The translations under genes and the position numbers were made by a program. A stretch of 64,000 bases of DNA from Melanocharis versteri. Taxonomy: Eukaryota > Chordata > Aves > Passeriformes > Melanocharitidae. The notes beneath the pieces are model-generated. The model was not told the DNA's origin. It saw only the letters and a list, made by a program, of their open reading frames with translations, and did not search any database. The stretch spans positions 1 to 64,000 of the forward strand of contig VZTG01001923.1 in assembly GCA_013397845.1 (NCBI GenBank), given 5' to 3'. This document shows, one piece after another, positions 1-12,804 of this stretch. Within the stretch, counting starts at the first letter, position 1. The number at the start of each line of letters is the position of its first letter.

Positions 1-362
1 TGGCACTGCTGGGCTCTGGGTGTCCTGACCCAGGCAGGACATTCATCCCTTCTGCAGCATTGAGCAAGGAGCCCAGAGCACATCCCCATCTACTCCCACC
101 CTCGTTCCCCCCACAGCCAGCTGAGCACGAGGCCTGACCCCCGTCCTGGGCAGTGGAGGATGCGCTGCTCCTTCCCAAGCTGTCGCCCAGCCGAGTCAGA
201 GTGGGAGCTGCGAGGGACCTGTGCTGGGAGCACTGGGGTCCCAGCTGCTGGGGACACTGCAGGATGCTTTTCCATGGAAGCCCAGGCAGATAAAGGGGCT
301 TTCCCTGCTCTCCTGGTTTGCCAGCAGCTGCTGGGCTGCTTTTGTCCCTCTGTGCTGGATGT

Positions 363-430
363 ACATGGCAGGGGCTGGAACAAGATAACCTTTAAGGTCT
401 CTCCCAACCCAAAATATTCTATGATTCTAC
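363..430 (+). mobile_element. CR1 LINE, 3'-end fragment
   Basis: Carries the CR1 tail tggcaggggctggaacaaga ... ggtctctcccaaccc ending in attctatgattct, the octamer-like repeat at CR1 3' ends. 5'-truncated. Confidence 0.8.
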
Positions 431-3400
431 ATAGGTAACTCTGCCCCCTCCCCAAGGGTAGGGTGGCAGGATGGGAGGAATTTCTCCAGCTTCCAAGAGG
501 AGACAAAAACACACCCCCCTCCCAAGACTTGGAGGGCTGGGACCCCCTGAGGCTGCACGGCAGGGCTGTGTTTTCTTGCTCAGAGCACAACTGTCAATGG
601 CAAAGTCTCGGCACAGACTTCAGTGCTGAGAAACAGTGTGGGCTGGGACATTTTGGAGATTTTTAGCTGCAGCAAAGAAATTTGGCAGCTTGGAAGCAAT
701 CTAATCATCCTCCTCCCATATGCTTGGTGCTATTTAAAAGGGAGCATGTACCCAATTCCTTCCGACCAGCACGCTGACATTTCCACAGTGCGTTTGGAAA
801 TAAATTTGGCATCCGCTGTCAGAATCTCAGATTGAGCCCAGTGTGGCTAATTTGGGCTCTGAGTGCCTCTGCAGAGCACCTTTCCCTGCTCGCACATCCC
901 CAAGGAGCCACGGCAGGGTCTGCTTCCCACGGGCACCGCCAGGCTTTGGGGGCTGGGGGAAATGAGAGACTGGGGGCCTGGCTGGTGGCTCAAACCCCTT
1001 CCAGCAGCCCCTAAAGCTGAGGAGGCTTTAGGGTGGTGGCTGTGCCTGGCTCTCCTGAGCCACTCTCTTCCCAGCATGGAGGCACAGGGAGCTGTGAATG
1101 CTTGGGCTCATCCTGAGCCAGGGCTCTGTCCTGCTCCGGGCTCTGGCTCTCCAGAAACCTCTCTGAAACCTCTCCTGCCTCCTCCTGCCCAACACCCAGG
1201 GCTGGCAGGCTGTGGAGGGGCACCTGGGGGGCATTTAGGGTCCCCCCAGCTTCCCTCTCCCGTCACACAGCTGGGGGGTGGGGGGATGCCCGGGGGAGTG
1301 GGAGCAGCATGGGGATGGCAGCGCTGCCCGGCGCTGTGCTGGGTGCTCCGTGCTCCGCTCCAGCTGCCCAGCCCGGAGGAGGGGCAGGAAGGGGGTCTGC
1401 TCCTGCCTGCCTTGTGGGGACACGTGTGGGGACCTGGGCAGGACTGTCCCCAGCCTGCAGGTGTGGCAGCGAGGGGCGGCTCCAGGCACACGGGATGTTT
1501 GGGGGGGTGTGTCTGGTGTCCTGTCCGCCTGTCCCCGTGGGCTGGGTGGGGTAGGTGGGCTGTCCCTGGAGATGACACCAGGTGCCACATCTCTGAGCGG
1601 GAGCTGTCCCCTCCCCTCATCCAAAATGCCAGTTTCCCTCGGGCCCCCGAGCCCCTCCAAGCCCTGCCCTGGCCGCAGCTGGGACCCGAGGGGGCGCAGG
1701 GCTGTGGGCCCACCCACCCCAGGGGACAGCCTTCCTCCCCTCCTCTTCCTCCCGTGGGCTTTGGTGTCCCCCAGTGCTGCACTGGGGTGAGGGTGGAAGA
1801 GGAGAGCAGGTTGGAAACATACGGTGGGATTAATGGGGAATCCGTGCCTGGGAGCCATCCATGTGTCCCTGCGCTGTGCCATTGGCCTCGTTAGCGCCGC
1901 TGGAGTGGGGATCAAACCCAGTGAGCCGTGAGCTGAGCCCCGCCAGAGCCACTCCGAAGGATTAGGGTGAATTATGTAGATGGGAATCAGGCAGCAATCC
2001 AGGCATGGACAATGTCTTGAGGGGGTGGCAGGGCTGGAGCTTTGCCGTCCATGAGGTTTCCTGGGATCTAATTAGCTGTTCAAACAGCCCCTCCTGGCCT
2101 CACTGCTCACCTCCAGCTCTGGAGCAGCAGGGCCTGGCCTTGGGGACAGGGGACACGGGATGGCAGAGGGTCCCAGGGCTGTGAACACAGCCAGGGAAAG
2201 ACATTAAGGTAGGAGAAGAACAGATCCCTCTGGCCCCAGGTAGGGAGCTGATGTCTCCCTGCCCAGACTGGGGACAGGTTGGGGACAGGCTGCTCCCCCT
2301 GTTTAGTGCTTGGCAGCCCCTGGGATGGGCGACATGCTGGACTGGGAGCAGCACTTCCTGCTCCTGGGAGGAGCTGTGAGTGGGGCAGTCCTGCCCTGGA
2401 GAAAAGCCACCTGGAAGGGCTCCTTTTTGTCACCTGAGGGTCACAAAGGCTGGATCCTTCGTTGCAGGGAAGAGCTGGAGCTTCTTCCATGGTCCTGATC
2501 CAGACCCAGTGCCTGGTGCAGTGCCTAGTGCGGGCCGTCAGGGCTGTCCTGGCCCAGCCCAGCCCCAGAGCTCCTCAAGGCTCGCTCCCGGGGACCAGGG
2601 CAGGCTGACACGCAGTTCTGTGCCTCGATCTCTCTTGGAGCTCGTTTCTTTCCCGTTGCTCTGTGGTGACATGCGGTGTGGGATGTGCTGGCACAGGAAC
2701 AGTCCCACACCCAGCAGTGCCCTGAGCCCATCCCACGGCCTGGGAGCACCTCAGCAGGGGCCGGCACCCCCCACCAGCACCCTGGGGTGCTCTGTGCAGA
2801 GGATCCCGGCAGTTAGTGGGAAGGCTCCTCCGGGGCTGGGGCTACAGCTGAATCACTGCCAGGAACCAAAGCCAGTCTGGGCTGGAAGGGGAGGATTCTG
2901 ATCTTGGCCAGTTGTGCATGTCCTTGGCTGAGGAACCTCTGCCAGGCACACCAAAGGGCTTTGCTTGTGCCTCAGGACAGGCTTGAGACCAGGATAGATC
3001 ATTCCTTATCTAGGAGGCATCTGGGCAGGGATTCAGCTGCAGCCCCAGCCCTGGAGGAGCCAGGACTTCTCCTCTGGGCTGATGTCTGCCGGGGAGGCCT
3101 GGGCAGCTGCCCTGGAGAAAAGCCCTCTCGGAAGGGCTCCTTGGGGCTGATCCCTTTGCCCTGCATCACCCCTGTACAGTGGGACATCCCTGAGCGTGCA
3201 CAAACCTCCAGGAGCCTTCACCCCTGGGCTGGCCCTGCCCTCTGCCCTGCATGGCTGGCTCCTGACCACTGGGAATGTCCCAGTGCCACCCCATCTCCCA
3301 GGGCTGCCCTGGATGAGCAGCAGACACACCCACAGCCCCTGGGACCTGCTCCCCACACCCCCAGGGCAGCACAGCAGGCTGCAGTCACCTGGTGGTCACT

Positions 3401-3466
3401 CGCTCCCCTCTTTTCTCAGGTTGGCTGAAAGAGTTAAAGTTGCAGAGAAGTGATAAAGGAAAGTGG
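431..3466. other. Noncoding stretch, no gene recognised
   Basis: GC-rich sequence with overlapping chance frames on both strands (longest plus 863-1894) and no recognisable domain. About 725-835 (tatttaaaagggagcatg ... tttggaaataaatttgg) and 1960-2070 are less GC-rich and could be conserved noncoding sequence. Confidence 0.6.
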
Positions 3467-3881
3467 AGAATCATGGAAATATGGAATCCCCAGATGGCTT
3501 GGGTTGGAAGGGACATTAAAGCTCATCCAGTCCCACCCCCTGCCACGGGCAGGAACACCTTCCACTATCCCAGCTTGCTCCAAGCCCCGTTCAGCCTGGC
3601 CTTGGACACTTCCAAGGATCCAGGGGCAGCCACAGCTTCTCTGGGCAGCCTGTGCCAGAGCCTAACCACCCTCACAGGGAAAAATTCCTTCCCAATATCC
3701 CATCCAACCCTGCCCTCTGGCAGTGGAAGCCATTCCCCTTTGCCCTGTCCTTGCAGATCCTTTGTCCCAAGTCCCTTTCCAGCTCTCCTGGACCCCATTA
3801 AGCCCTGGAAGGGGTCCTGGGGTCTCCATGGAGCCTTCTCTTCCCCAGGCTAAACACCCTCAGCTCTCCCAGCCTGGCTCC
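3467..3881 (-). mobile_element. CR1 LINE, about 415-bp 3' fragment
   Basis: Starts (plus sense) agaatcatggaaatatggaa and continues gggttggaagggacattaaagc, ccttccactatcccagcttg, cacagcttctctgggcagcc, then ctccatggagccttctcttc. This is the reverse complement of the CR1 3' region, 5'-truncated. Confidence 0.9.
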
Positions 3882-4147
3882 ATAGTGAGGGACTCAGAGT
3901 AGTGTGGATCTTGGAATGAGGTGGTGAAGCCCTTTATGTGCAAACAAGAAAACATTGTGGGTCCAGCTGATCCCTGTGGGTGGATCAGACTCTGGTACCT
4001 CATTTTCCCACACCCCTACACCCTCTGCAGTGACCTTGGAAGAGCCTCCAGTCACCTGCTCAGGTCTGTGGCCTCACACCAGTCCTTCAGGGATGTGCTG
4101 AGCGGGGCTGGGTGCCCTGGGCTGGGCAGGAGCTGTGCCCAGCTGGT

Positions 4148-4340
4148 GAGGCCCTGGCACAGGTTGCCCAGAGAAGCTGTGGCTGCCCTGTCCCTGGAAG
4201 TGTTCATGGCCTGATTGGACGGGGCTTGGAGCAACCTGGTCTGGTGGAAGGTGTCTGTGCCCGTGGCAGGAGGTGGAACAAGATGATTTTTAAGATCCCT
4301 TGCCACCCAAACCATTCTGAGATCCCGTGGTTCTGTGGTG
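4148..4340 (+). mobile_element. CR1 LINE, 3' fragment
   Basis: aggccctggcacaggttgcc, ggagcaacctggtctggtgg and the tail tggaacaagatgatttttaag are CR1 3' sequence in sense orientation. Confidence 0.88.
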
Positions 4341-5028
4341 CCCAGCGGGTGCTGCCCCAGCTCTGTTCCCAGGAGCCCAATGAGGGCAGTGTGGGGCACA
4401 GCTCTGAATCTTGGGGCCACAGGGCCCAAGGAGAGCCCGGGCACACAGACAGACATTCCCAGCTGCCTTATCCACCACTCCACTGGAATGGATCTGTCAG
4501 GATTAAATGAGGAGTGACACCTGCTTTGTGTCTTTCTGTTGTCACTGTTGTTCTCTTTAGCAGCGGGCTGTGAGTTGCCTGCCGTGCCCAGGCATTGAGA
4601 TGCTCCCCCTTGCCTTTTCCTCTTGCTGGAAAAGGAGCCAGCCTCGGCTGCTTTTTGGGGGTACATTGGCATCAAAGCAGAGGAGAGAGCAAAATCCGGG
4701 GTGGGCACACACCCCAGTGGGGAAGGCCTGGGTGACCTGGGTTATTTAACAGGCCTGGGAAGAAATGAGTGACAGATGTGGTCTTCGTGACGACCTACAG
4801 CTGGCTAGGCAGGAGCTCCAGTGCCAGCAGCACAGGTTCCCCTCCTCCTGGGAGGCTGGGTAATTGTGGATGCACTCAGAAATGTGCATATCCAGACATG
4901 CTTCTGTTTTAAAACCTTTGGAGATAAGTGGATACAGGGATAATCATCCCAAAGGCTGATCTGCTGGAGCTCCTGCCTCTGGCGGTGTGTGACCATGGTC
5001 CCCCAGTGCTGGGGTGGTGGATGGGGAT

Positions 5029-5100
5029 GGAGGAGGAAGAGGGGAAGGAGAAGGAGAAGGAGGAGGAGGAGGAAGAGGAAGAGGAAGAGGAAGAGGAAGA
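5029..5100. repeat. 72-bp uninterrupted purine tract (GGA/GAA)n
   Basis: Pure A/G over 72 bases, with (ggaagaggaaga)-type units, continuing after one T to 5113. It is a mirror-like polypurine tract able to form H-DNA in principle. It opens a poly-Glu/Lys frame on + and a poly-Ser/Leu frame on -, neither credible as genes. Confidence 0.95.
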
Positions 5101-5231
5101 TGAAGAGGAAGAGCTGCCAGTGCCAGTACACTCAAATTCTATGTTTTGTGCTGTGTTGTTGTAGACTGGGGGGTCAGGAACATGCACCAGGCTCAGAGCC
5201 AGGTAAACGGCTGGGAATCCTAGGTAAATCC

Positions 5232-5600
5232 TAAAACAGTTTGGGTTGGAAGGGACCTTAAAGCTCATCTCAGGGGCAGGGACACCCATCTCAGGTTGCT
5301 CCAAGGCCCATCCAGCCTGGCCTTGGACACTTCCAGGGATGCAGAGGCAGCCACAGCTTCTCTGGGCACCCTGTGCCAGGGCCTGCCCAGCCTCACAGGG
5401 AAGAATTCACTCCCAATATCCCATCTGGCCCTGCCCTCTGGCAGTAGGAAGCCCCCTTGTCCTGTTATTCCAGGCCCTTGTCCAAAACCCCTCTCCAGCT
5501 TTTCTGGAGCCCCTTTAGGCACTGGAAGGGGCTCTGAGGTCTCCCTGGATCCTTCCCTTCTTCAAGCTGAACAACCCCCACCATCCTCCTCAGGAGCACC
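5232..5600 (-). mobile_element. CR1 LINE, 3' fragment
   Basis: gtttgggttggaagggacct, cagcctggccttggacactt, cacagcttctctgggcaccc, then ctccctggatccttcccttc: CR1 3' region in reverse. The segment after aaagctcatc is internally shortened compared with the copy at 3.5 kb. Confidence 0.88.
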
Positions 5601-6282
5601 ATCTCCCCGCGCTCTGCTCCACAGCTTCCTTCCCACTGGAGCCCCAGTCTGAGGGATTCCTTACCCTGGGAATTCTTCCTGACCGCTGCTGGGCTCTGGA
5701 GGCAGCTGGCACAGAACCTGCCCCACTTTCACTGAGGAGGGAAGGTGCTCATCAGCGAGGGGAGGAACATACAGGGACAGCCTCTGCAAACCCCCTGTGC
5801 CTGTTATTGCTATAATAAGTCTCCGTCATGTGTCTGGAAGGGCTGAAGGGAAAATCTATTTTTCTCCTGTTTTCTGGCTCTGCCTGTGTGACAGGGGCTC
5901 TGCGGGCACGGGCTCTGCGGAGCCAGAGCCGGCTTTTCCTGGTGTTTGTGTGGGTTTGTACATGGCAACGGCAGAGAGAAAAGCCTTTTTTATTATTATT
6001 TTGAAGAAAAAAAAGCAAATGTGATTGTAAAAAGCAGCTCGAATTTGCAGGGAAGAGTGGGGAGAGGGACAGGAACACAGACAGGGATGTAGTGTGCTCT
6101 GTGCTGGCACCGCAGTGGTTTCTGCTCATCTCACACAGCCCAGCCTGGGGGTTTGTGCTCTAAGGACACCCAAAAACAGCCTGGGCAGGTTCCTCACGGC
6201 CAAGGGGGAGCAGGTCAGCCCCAGGCTGGAATTCTGCAGGGAATTTCTGTGCTAGATAGGATTCGGGTTTTTAATGCCTCGG

Positions 6283-6520
6283 TCTTCAGGTTGTGCCAGG
6301 GAAGGTTTGGTTTGGATATTAGGGAAAATTTCTTCATGGAAAGGCACTGGCACAGGCTACCCAGGGCACTGGTGGAGTCGCCATCCCTGGAAGTGTTAAA
6401 AAAACATGTGGGTGTGGCACCTGGGGATGTGGGTTAGTGGTGGCCTCAGCAGTGCTGGGTTAAGGGTTGAATTCAACGATCTCAGAGGGCTTCTTCAACC
6501 TTGATAATTCCATCTTTGGG
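6283..6520 (+). mobile_element. CR1 LINE fragment, second subfamily
   Basis: gttgtgccagggaaggtttg, ggatattagggaaaatttct, gtggtggcctcagcagtgctg and atctcagagggcttcttcaa form the other common avian CR1 3' type, in sense. It resembles the copies at 31.6 and 40.1 kb. Confidence 0.85.
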
Positions 6521-7560
6521 AAGTTGTGGTGGCAGAGGGAATGGAGAGGTTGGGCTCTGCCAGGGCACCTGGAGCTCTGTGCTGAGCCAGCAGGAGCAGC
6601 ACCTCAGAGGTCTGGTCACCATTGGTCACTGCTGGTCACCCCTGGTCACTGCTGGGGCCTGTGGGGACAGTGCCACCACAGCCTTCCAGCCATGTCAGGG
6701 CCACCAACTGCTCGTGCCAGGCTGCTCCTTCCTGCTCCTGCCTGCTCCTGCCCTGGAGCCCCACGCAGGCTCTGGCACCCGCCCTGCTCCTGCCCACCAG
6801 GCTGCCCCAGCCTGCTGCTCCCTCAGGAGGCTGTTCCCAGCTCCAGACCATCACGTCCCTCCAACGGCTGCTGCATGCATCACTTTTTTTACCCTTCCTC
6901 ACACAACTGCCCTTTAGATATTTATACAGTGTGATCCTGTTCCCCCTCCAGTGCTGGCTTTCTAGGCCATACAAATGAAATTCCCTCAGTCTCTGCCCGT
7001 AACTCATCCTCCCCAGCCCTGCCTCCCTCTGGCTGCAGGCCTCGGGATGGCTTTTTCCTTTTCTGTGCCTGATGTCTCTCTCCCTGTAAGAGCCTCCCTG
7101 GGAACTGTAGGGCACGGTCCTACCATGGCATAAAAATAGGATTAGGAGCTGTTTTATCCAGTGAAGGATTATTCTGGGCTCCCACCTGCAGACCTTTCTG
7201 TGCCATGCTCCCACATGGATGCTTCCAGCTCTACGTGGTTGCTCCGGAGCCAGCCGTGCACGGCTCAGTGTCCACCTCCTGCAGCAACTCCTGGGGCACT
7301 GGGGCATCCATGGGGCACCCCACAGCTCTGTCCCTGTCACTAACCCTCAAGGGCTGAGCCCAGACCGTGCTCCATGACCAGCTGGACAGGGAGACATCAC
7401 TGCCTGTTCCACATGTGCCCCATGTGCTCCACACCATTCCTGGGGCGGGCCTTGCCCCATACCAGGCCCCACCCCAGAACAGCCCCCGAGCCTGGCTATG
7501 GCCCTCATGCCTTCCAGGTGCACCCTGACCCCTAGATATGACTCACAAAACCCCTCTGCC

Positions 7561-7955
7561 CCACATCTGTGGGTGATGATGTCCCTTAAACCCTCATCTA
7601 TGGGCCCCTGCACCCCTCAATCCCACACCTGTGGAGCCCAATGCCCCCTTGACACCTATCTATGTGTCCTTGTTCCCCCTAAACCTCACATCTATGGGTC
7701 CAAACACCCCTAGACCCAATCTATGGGGTCCAATGCACCTCTGACCCCATCTGTGAGGTTCAAACCCCCATCTAAGGATCCAAACACTCCTCAACTCCCC
7801 ACTTACGGATCCCAACACTCCCCAACCTGTGAACACAAACAGCTTCCCAAACCCCATTTATGGGGCCCAAACAACAATTTATGTGTCTAAACATCCCCTA
7901 AATCCCCACTTACGGGTCCTGACCCGCTATCCATGCCATACTTATGGGTCAGGGT
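7561..7955. repeat. Degenerate ~30-bp minisatellite, about 13 units
   Basis: Repeated phrase catctatgggtccaaacacc with variants, spaced about 26-33 bp (units start near 7561, 7594, 7624, 7655, 7686 and onwards). The copies are diverged, implying an old array. Confidence 0.75.
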
Positions 7956-10900
7956 CACCCAGGCTGTGTGCTCCTACTGGTGACACCCCATTACTCGATG
8001 GTGTTGGGGTGTCACAGCTTCTGCAGCGACTTCACCTCCTTGTTGACGTCCTGCCACTTTTTTGGAGCAGATTTCAGGGACACAGGGAGGGAAGATGTGG
8101 GGCCTGCGTGTGGGGTCCGTCCTCCTGCTTGCCTGGAGGGTCTTGGCGTGGAGCCTGATTGCCGGTGTTGGTGTGCAGCTATCGGGAGCTCTTGCCTGGA
8201 TCTCTCAGGATGCCCTCCTGGCTTGAGGCAGCTCCAGGTGGCTCTGGGGTAGTCCCTCACCTGAGCTGTCACCAGAGTGTGCCAGTGTCCCCCAAGCAGT
8301 GTCTGGCACCAGGGGCACAGCAGAGGCTCCTCTCTTGTGCCAGACAGCCTGGGCTCGGTGACCCAGGGGGGATCTGCGGCATCCTGGAGCCACAGTTCTG
8401 GACAGTTTGCTTGGAAGCACTGGGGAAGAGAAGAGCTTGTAGGAGACAGGACTGCAAGAGGCCAGCTGTGCTTTGGTGTGTCCTTCTCCACTCCATGATC
8501 TCTCCCTGGAGTGGCAGGGATTCAATCCCTGCACTCCCTGCTCCGGTCTCTGCCCCACGCTGCCAGTTTGGGGCTGTGGCAGGAGGGAAAGCACAGGAAC
8601 ATCACCAGCTCCGTGGTGTGACAGAGGCCACGGAGCCCCAGCGAGTGCTCACCGGGGGTAAACCTATTCACACAACAGCCACATTCCATTTGATTCCTAC
8701 TTTCCCTGAAAAATTAGATTCCATCTCCAGCTGCTGCTGCTGTTTTCCACTGGATGCGGAGCTGAGAGCCCTGTGCTTGCAGGGTGCCTGCAGCAGAGCT
8801 GGCAGAGTTCCCTGCTGGGCACAGATCCCAGCTCCCACCACTGCTGTGGTGACCAGTGACCTCTTGGGAGAAATTTGGGAGTTCCCATCAGCCGAAAAGG
8901 TTACTGTAATTCTTGCATTCCTGGGGTTTGTCCGTGTATTCTGCCAGGCTGTGCGTTCATCCAGATCTGCTCCTGGGGAGCAGGGGGCTGTCTGGGAGCT
9001 TGAGTGGTGTTACAGAGAAGGAGATGAGCTGGGGGTTTGCACCCACTGTGTCCCTGTCCCTCCTCCTGAAGGATTCTGTTCTTCTCTCATGATGTCTCCT
9101 TGTTCTTTCCTGACCTTTCCCTCTGTGTGCAAGCTCAGGCGTCTCTTGGTTGTTGTCTGCAGGATGACCAGGGTCTGCAGAGGGTTGTGGGGGATCACTC
9201 CATCCTTTAGCACCCTTCATCCTTCCCTTACTGGGGTTAGGACTGGGGAGGATCACCCCATCCTTTGGGATCCCTTCATACTCCCTTCGCCCCCACAGCT
9301 CATGGGCCCATACCCCCTCCATGAGCAGCGTCCCCCACCCCTGGCCGTGTGGGGCTGGACGTGGATCACACAGACAGGACAGCCACGGGCAAGGGGAGGA
9401 CATGTGCTCCAGCCAGTGCTGTGGGGTTGGAGGAGTCCCAGCCCCAGGTTGGGAGCACCCCTTGTTCCAAAGGTCCCCTCAACTCCCAGCAGGCAGGGAG
9501 GGCTCACCAACACAGCCCCTGTCATACCCCCAGGTCCCAGGGCTCGGACGAGGCTCAGGGTGCCCCTGTCCAGCACTCATGGCCCTGCCAGCACCTGCCC
9601 AGCCTGGCAAGGGCAGCCCTGGAATCACCACCAGCCTGGAGGAAGGGCTTGGTACCCCCCACCCCAGCACTGAGCACCCTGCAGTGCCCTGGGCTCCCAC
9701 AGCCATTCCCATCCTCCCATCCCACCTTGTCCTGGATTCCCACACCATTCCCATTCCTCCCACCCCACTCCACACAGCCCTGGGCTCTCACATCATCCCT
9801 CCCCATCGCCTTCCACCCCCAGCAGCTATCCAGGGTCTCTGGTGTTCAGTCCCCTGAAATGCCACCATGTCACTCTCTCTCATCCCTGGCACGTCCATGT
9901 GTTCCACCTGAGAAGGGTGGAGATAAAGAGCCTCTCCTGAGGATGAGAAGAGGCTTGCAGAGGCTGGGTTAACCCTGCAGCTCCCTGTGCAGCCTGCCTT
10001 GGAGCCAGACCAGGCTGGGCTGAGCTGCCTAAACTGGTGGGGACTCAAGGGACACACACAGAGCAGCTGGTGCGGCTTGGACAGTTTATCAAGGTGTTGG
10101 AGCCAATTAAGTGCTAATTATCTGAGATGCTCCAAAGTGTTCCTGTCACAACAGCCTTGTGTCCCAGAGCCTGCCTGGCTTATATTCCCTAAATTCCCTT
10201 GCCATCCAGGCAGCTGCTCCATGGATCCACAGCCTTGTGTTGTGTGTTCAGCCCATGGGCTGATGGATCCAACGGGAACATGTGGATTTGGGACAGGGAT
10301 GGAGTGTGTTTGGCATTGGAGGGTTGGGTTGAGCCAAGTGGGAATGCAGGAGGGCACTGGTGGGATCCCAGGGCAGGACCTGGCTCTCCTCGGGGACACC
10401 AAGCACAGCCTGTCCCCCATGGGTGCCTCAGCCTGATCCCAGGGCCATGCTGGATGTGGCTCTGGGGTGTCCATGGGGACAGACCTCGTGCTATCCTTTT
10501 TGCCCCCAGCCCCACCTCACTCCTGCTGCACTCTGCCTGTTCGGACCTCTGCAACCCTCATCCTCGTTTCCCTTGAAGGAAAAATTTTTGCAGGATTTGT
10601 CCTCTTTAAATCTGACAGAGACTCTGCTGGGACTTGGAATGTCTCTGCCTTCCCCTGGCTCTGACAGGGCCTTTGATGTCTCTGTTTAATTCCCTCAGTG
10701 GTGCCAGGGAGGTTCCTGCCTGCCAGAGAGGGAAGTGTTACCCCCTTGACAGCCTTGCAAGCCTTGGGAAGCCTTTGGAGCTGGGGACATTAATCCTGAA
10801 ATGAAAAACCTGCATGGACAGGGCTGGCTGGAAAAGGAAACCATTGAACTCCTGGGAAGGCAGTGGAGCTGGGGGAATGCATGTGGGGCTGGGAGTGCAA

Positions 10901-12044
10901 GGACAGCACAAAGGGGATGGGATGTGTTTTCAAGCTGCCTGATTCTGATCTCAGGGTAGGATTTCACTTGGTAGTGAGGCTCCTGGGTGACCCCTGCCAT
11001 GCCAGACCTGAATCCCTCTGGATTTCCAGGTTGTGGTTCGGATTTCTTTCCCTGGCGCGTGTGCGTTTCTGCTCTGGGGATAAGAGCAAAATGAAATCCT
11101 GTTTCCCAAGCTCTGGCAAAGCTGTCAGCAACAATGGGAAAAGCACAGTGTGAGGGCAAGGAGCAGGAGCCTGGAGAGCTGGATTCCCAGTTAAACCAGT
11201 GTCCAGGCTGGCAGGGCACAGCAGGCTTGGGCTCTGCAGGACAGCCTGGAAAAGCACAGGGCCAGATCCGCTGTCAGGAACATCTCAAGTGGGACAGTGG
11301 CTGTCCATCCCTTTGGCAGCACAGTTTCACCATCCTTGGCTTTTTTTGGACATAAAGCATCACTCCCAGGAGTGAAGAGCTGGAGCACATCACTCCACAC
11401 TCACGGGAAAAAGGATTTTCTGCAAGGCTGGTGTGGGATAACAAGCGGTTCAGTCGTTATAATCTGATCTGTGCCCCTGGGCCCCTTCTCAGCAGGGACA
11501 GTGTCCGTGGGTGCCTGCGCCTGTCCCCTCATTGTGGTGGCACCACAGCATCCCATCACGGGCCATGGAGTTTTCCAGATGTCTGGAGAAGGCTCCTCTG
11601 CCCAGGAAGGACATCACCCTGGGCACCCTGGGCAGGAAGGACACTGCAAGGGCAGGGCCAAGCTGGACTCAGGCTTGGGGACAGGATGGATTTCAGTAGG
11701 GAATTGGACTAGGAGAGGGCCAAAGGCTGTCCATGGAAAAACCACAGAGAAGTCAGGGACATGTCCCAGGAGCAGGCTCCTCCAGGGGCATGTGAGAACC
11801 TGCCACATCCATCAGGTGATGGGAGAGGAGCTGAGGATGGGCTGGGCAGCTCCATCTTCTCCCACACGGATCAGCCTCTCTGTGCATCTGCCAGGTGCTC
11901 CCGGGACATGGGGAAGGGGCTGCCAGGCTGGGCTGGAGCTGGTGGCACAGGCGCAGCAGCTTGAGTTGACTCCTGGGCAGTGCTGGGAATGCTGGAAGGG
12001 GCAGCTCTCCAGAGGCTGAGTGCTGGTCAGAGAAACTCTTCTCG
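7956..12044. other. Noncoding stretch, no gene recognised
   Basis: Contains a two-copy repeat (gatcactccatcctttag at about 9,191 and gatcaccccatcctttggg at about 9,249, offset 58). The long frame plus 8159-9673 (504 codons) has no recognisable domain and its composition matches the surrounding GC-rich DNA. About 10,085-10,135 (gccaattaagtgctaattat) is AT-rich. Confidence 0.55.
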
Positions 12045-12210
12045 TTCTCAGAGACAGAAACTGCCCTGCACTAAGGCCAATTAAATTTTACAGGGATCTA
12101 AAAATTTAATTTGATTATAATCTCCTTTGCCAGAGCCAAAAGTCCTTGATAAATTTTTATTTTCCTCCAAGTAAAGAGGCTTTGGGATAATTAAAGCAAA
12201 CAATGAATCC
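12045..12210. promoter_or_regulatory. AT-rich block, candidate conserved noncoding element
   Basis: A sharp drop in GC with ggccaattaaattttacagg, aaaatttaatttgattataatctcc and ttgggataattaaagcaaac: repeated TAAT homeodomain cores and a GATTA site. No repeat family recognised. Candidate only. Confidence 0.35.
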
Positions 12211-12804
12211 TCCTCTCCTCTGAGCAGGGGCAAGGCCATGGCTTGTTCCTGGTGTTCCAAGGCAGGAGATGCTCCCTGCACTCCGTGTGCTGTACGGAAC
12301 CATCTGGGAATGCAGGCTCCCAGGGGAACGGGAGAGTCTTGCTGGTTGGAGCGACATTTGGAAAAGAATGAGTGGAAGGCAGGTGGAAGAGGTCACAGCC
12401 TTCACTTCTGAGGGTCCATTTTTCCTTCAAGGGAAGAAGTTGCTGCTTTCTTGGCCATGTCCTGCATCCTTCGTTGGTGCTTTTGGTCTCCTCCCAGTGG
12501 GCCATTTTAAAAAGATTCTTTTCCAAGCTCACTGCTGGTGGGAAATGCAGCAGCAATTGGAGATGCCATAGGTGGCACTTCAGACAAGGAAAGTTCTTCC
12601 CACCTGGCTAAGGCAGGGAAGGGTTTTCTGTGCACTCAAAGCCGGGGTTCCTTGCCAGGTAACTGAGCAGCAATAGGTGCAGGAAGACGGATGTGGGAGA
12701 AGCAGATGTTCCAAAGGATCCGTGTTCTTGGCCTTGGCAGGGGCTGGCTGAGTGCAATGGTTTTGTCACAGAGCAAGTGGCTGTGCTGAGCAGAAAAATG
12801 CGGC

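Noticed and set aside
863..1894. 343-codon plus frame with overlapping minus frames
   Set aside because: Pro/Gly/Ser-rich low-information sequence, several overlapping frames on both strands, no splice or family evidence.
4928..5164. Poly-Glu frame on + and poly-Ser or poly-Leu frames on - at the purine tract
   Set aside because: These are direct translations of a simple (GGA/GAA)n repeat.
8159..9673. 504-codon plus frame
   Set aside because: Composition equals the surrounding GC-rich noncoding DNA, no domain or signal is visible, overlapping frames exist on the other strand, and vertebrate exons of this length without homology are unlikely.
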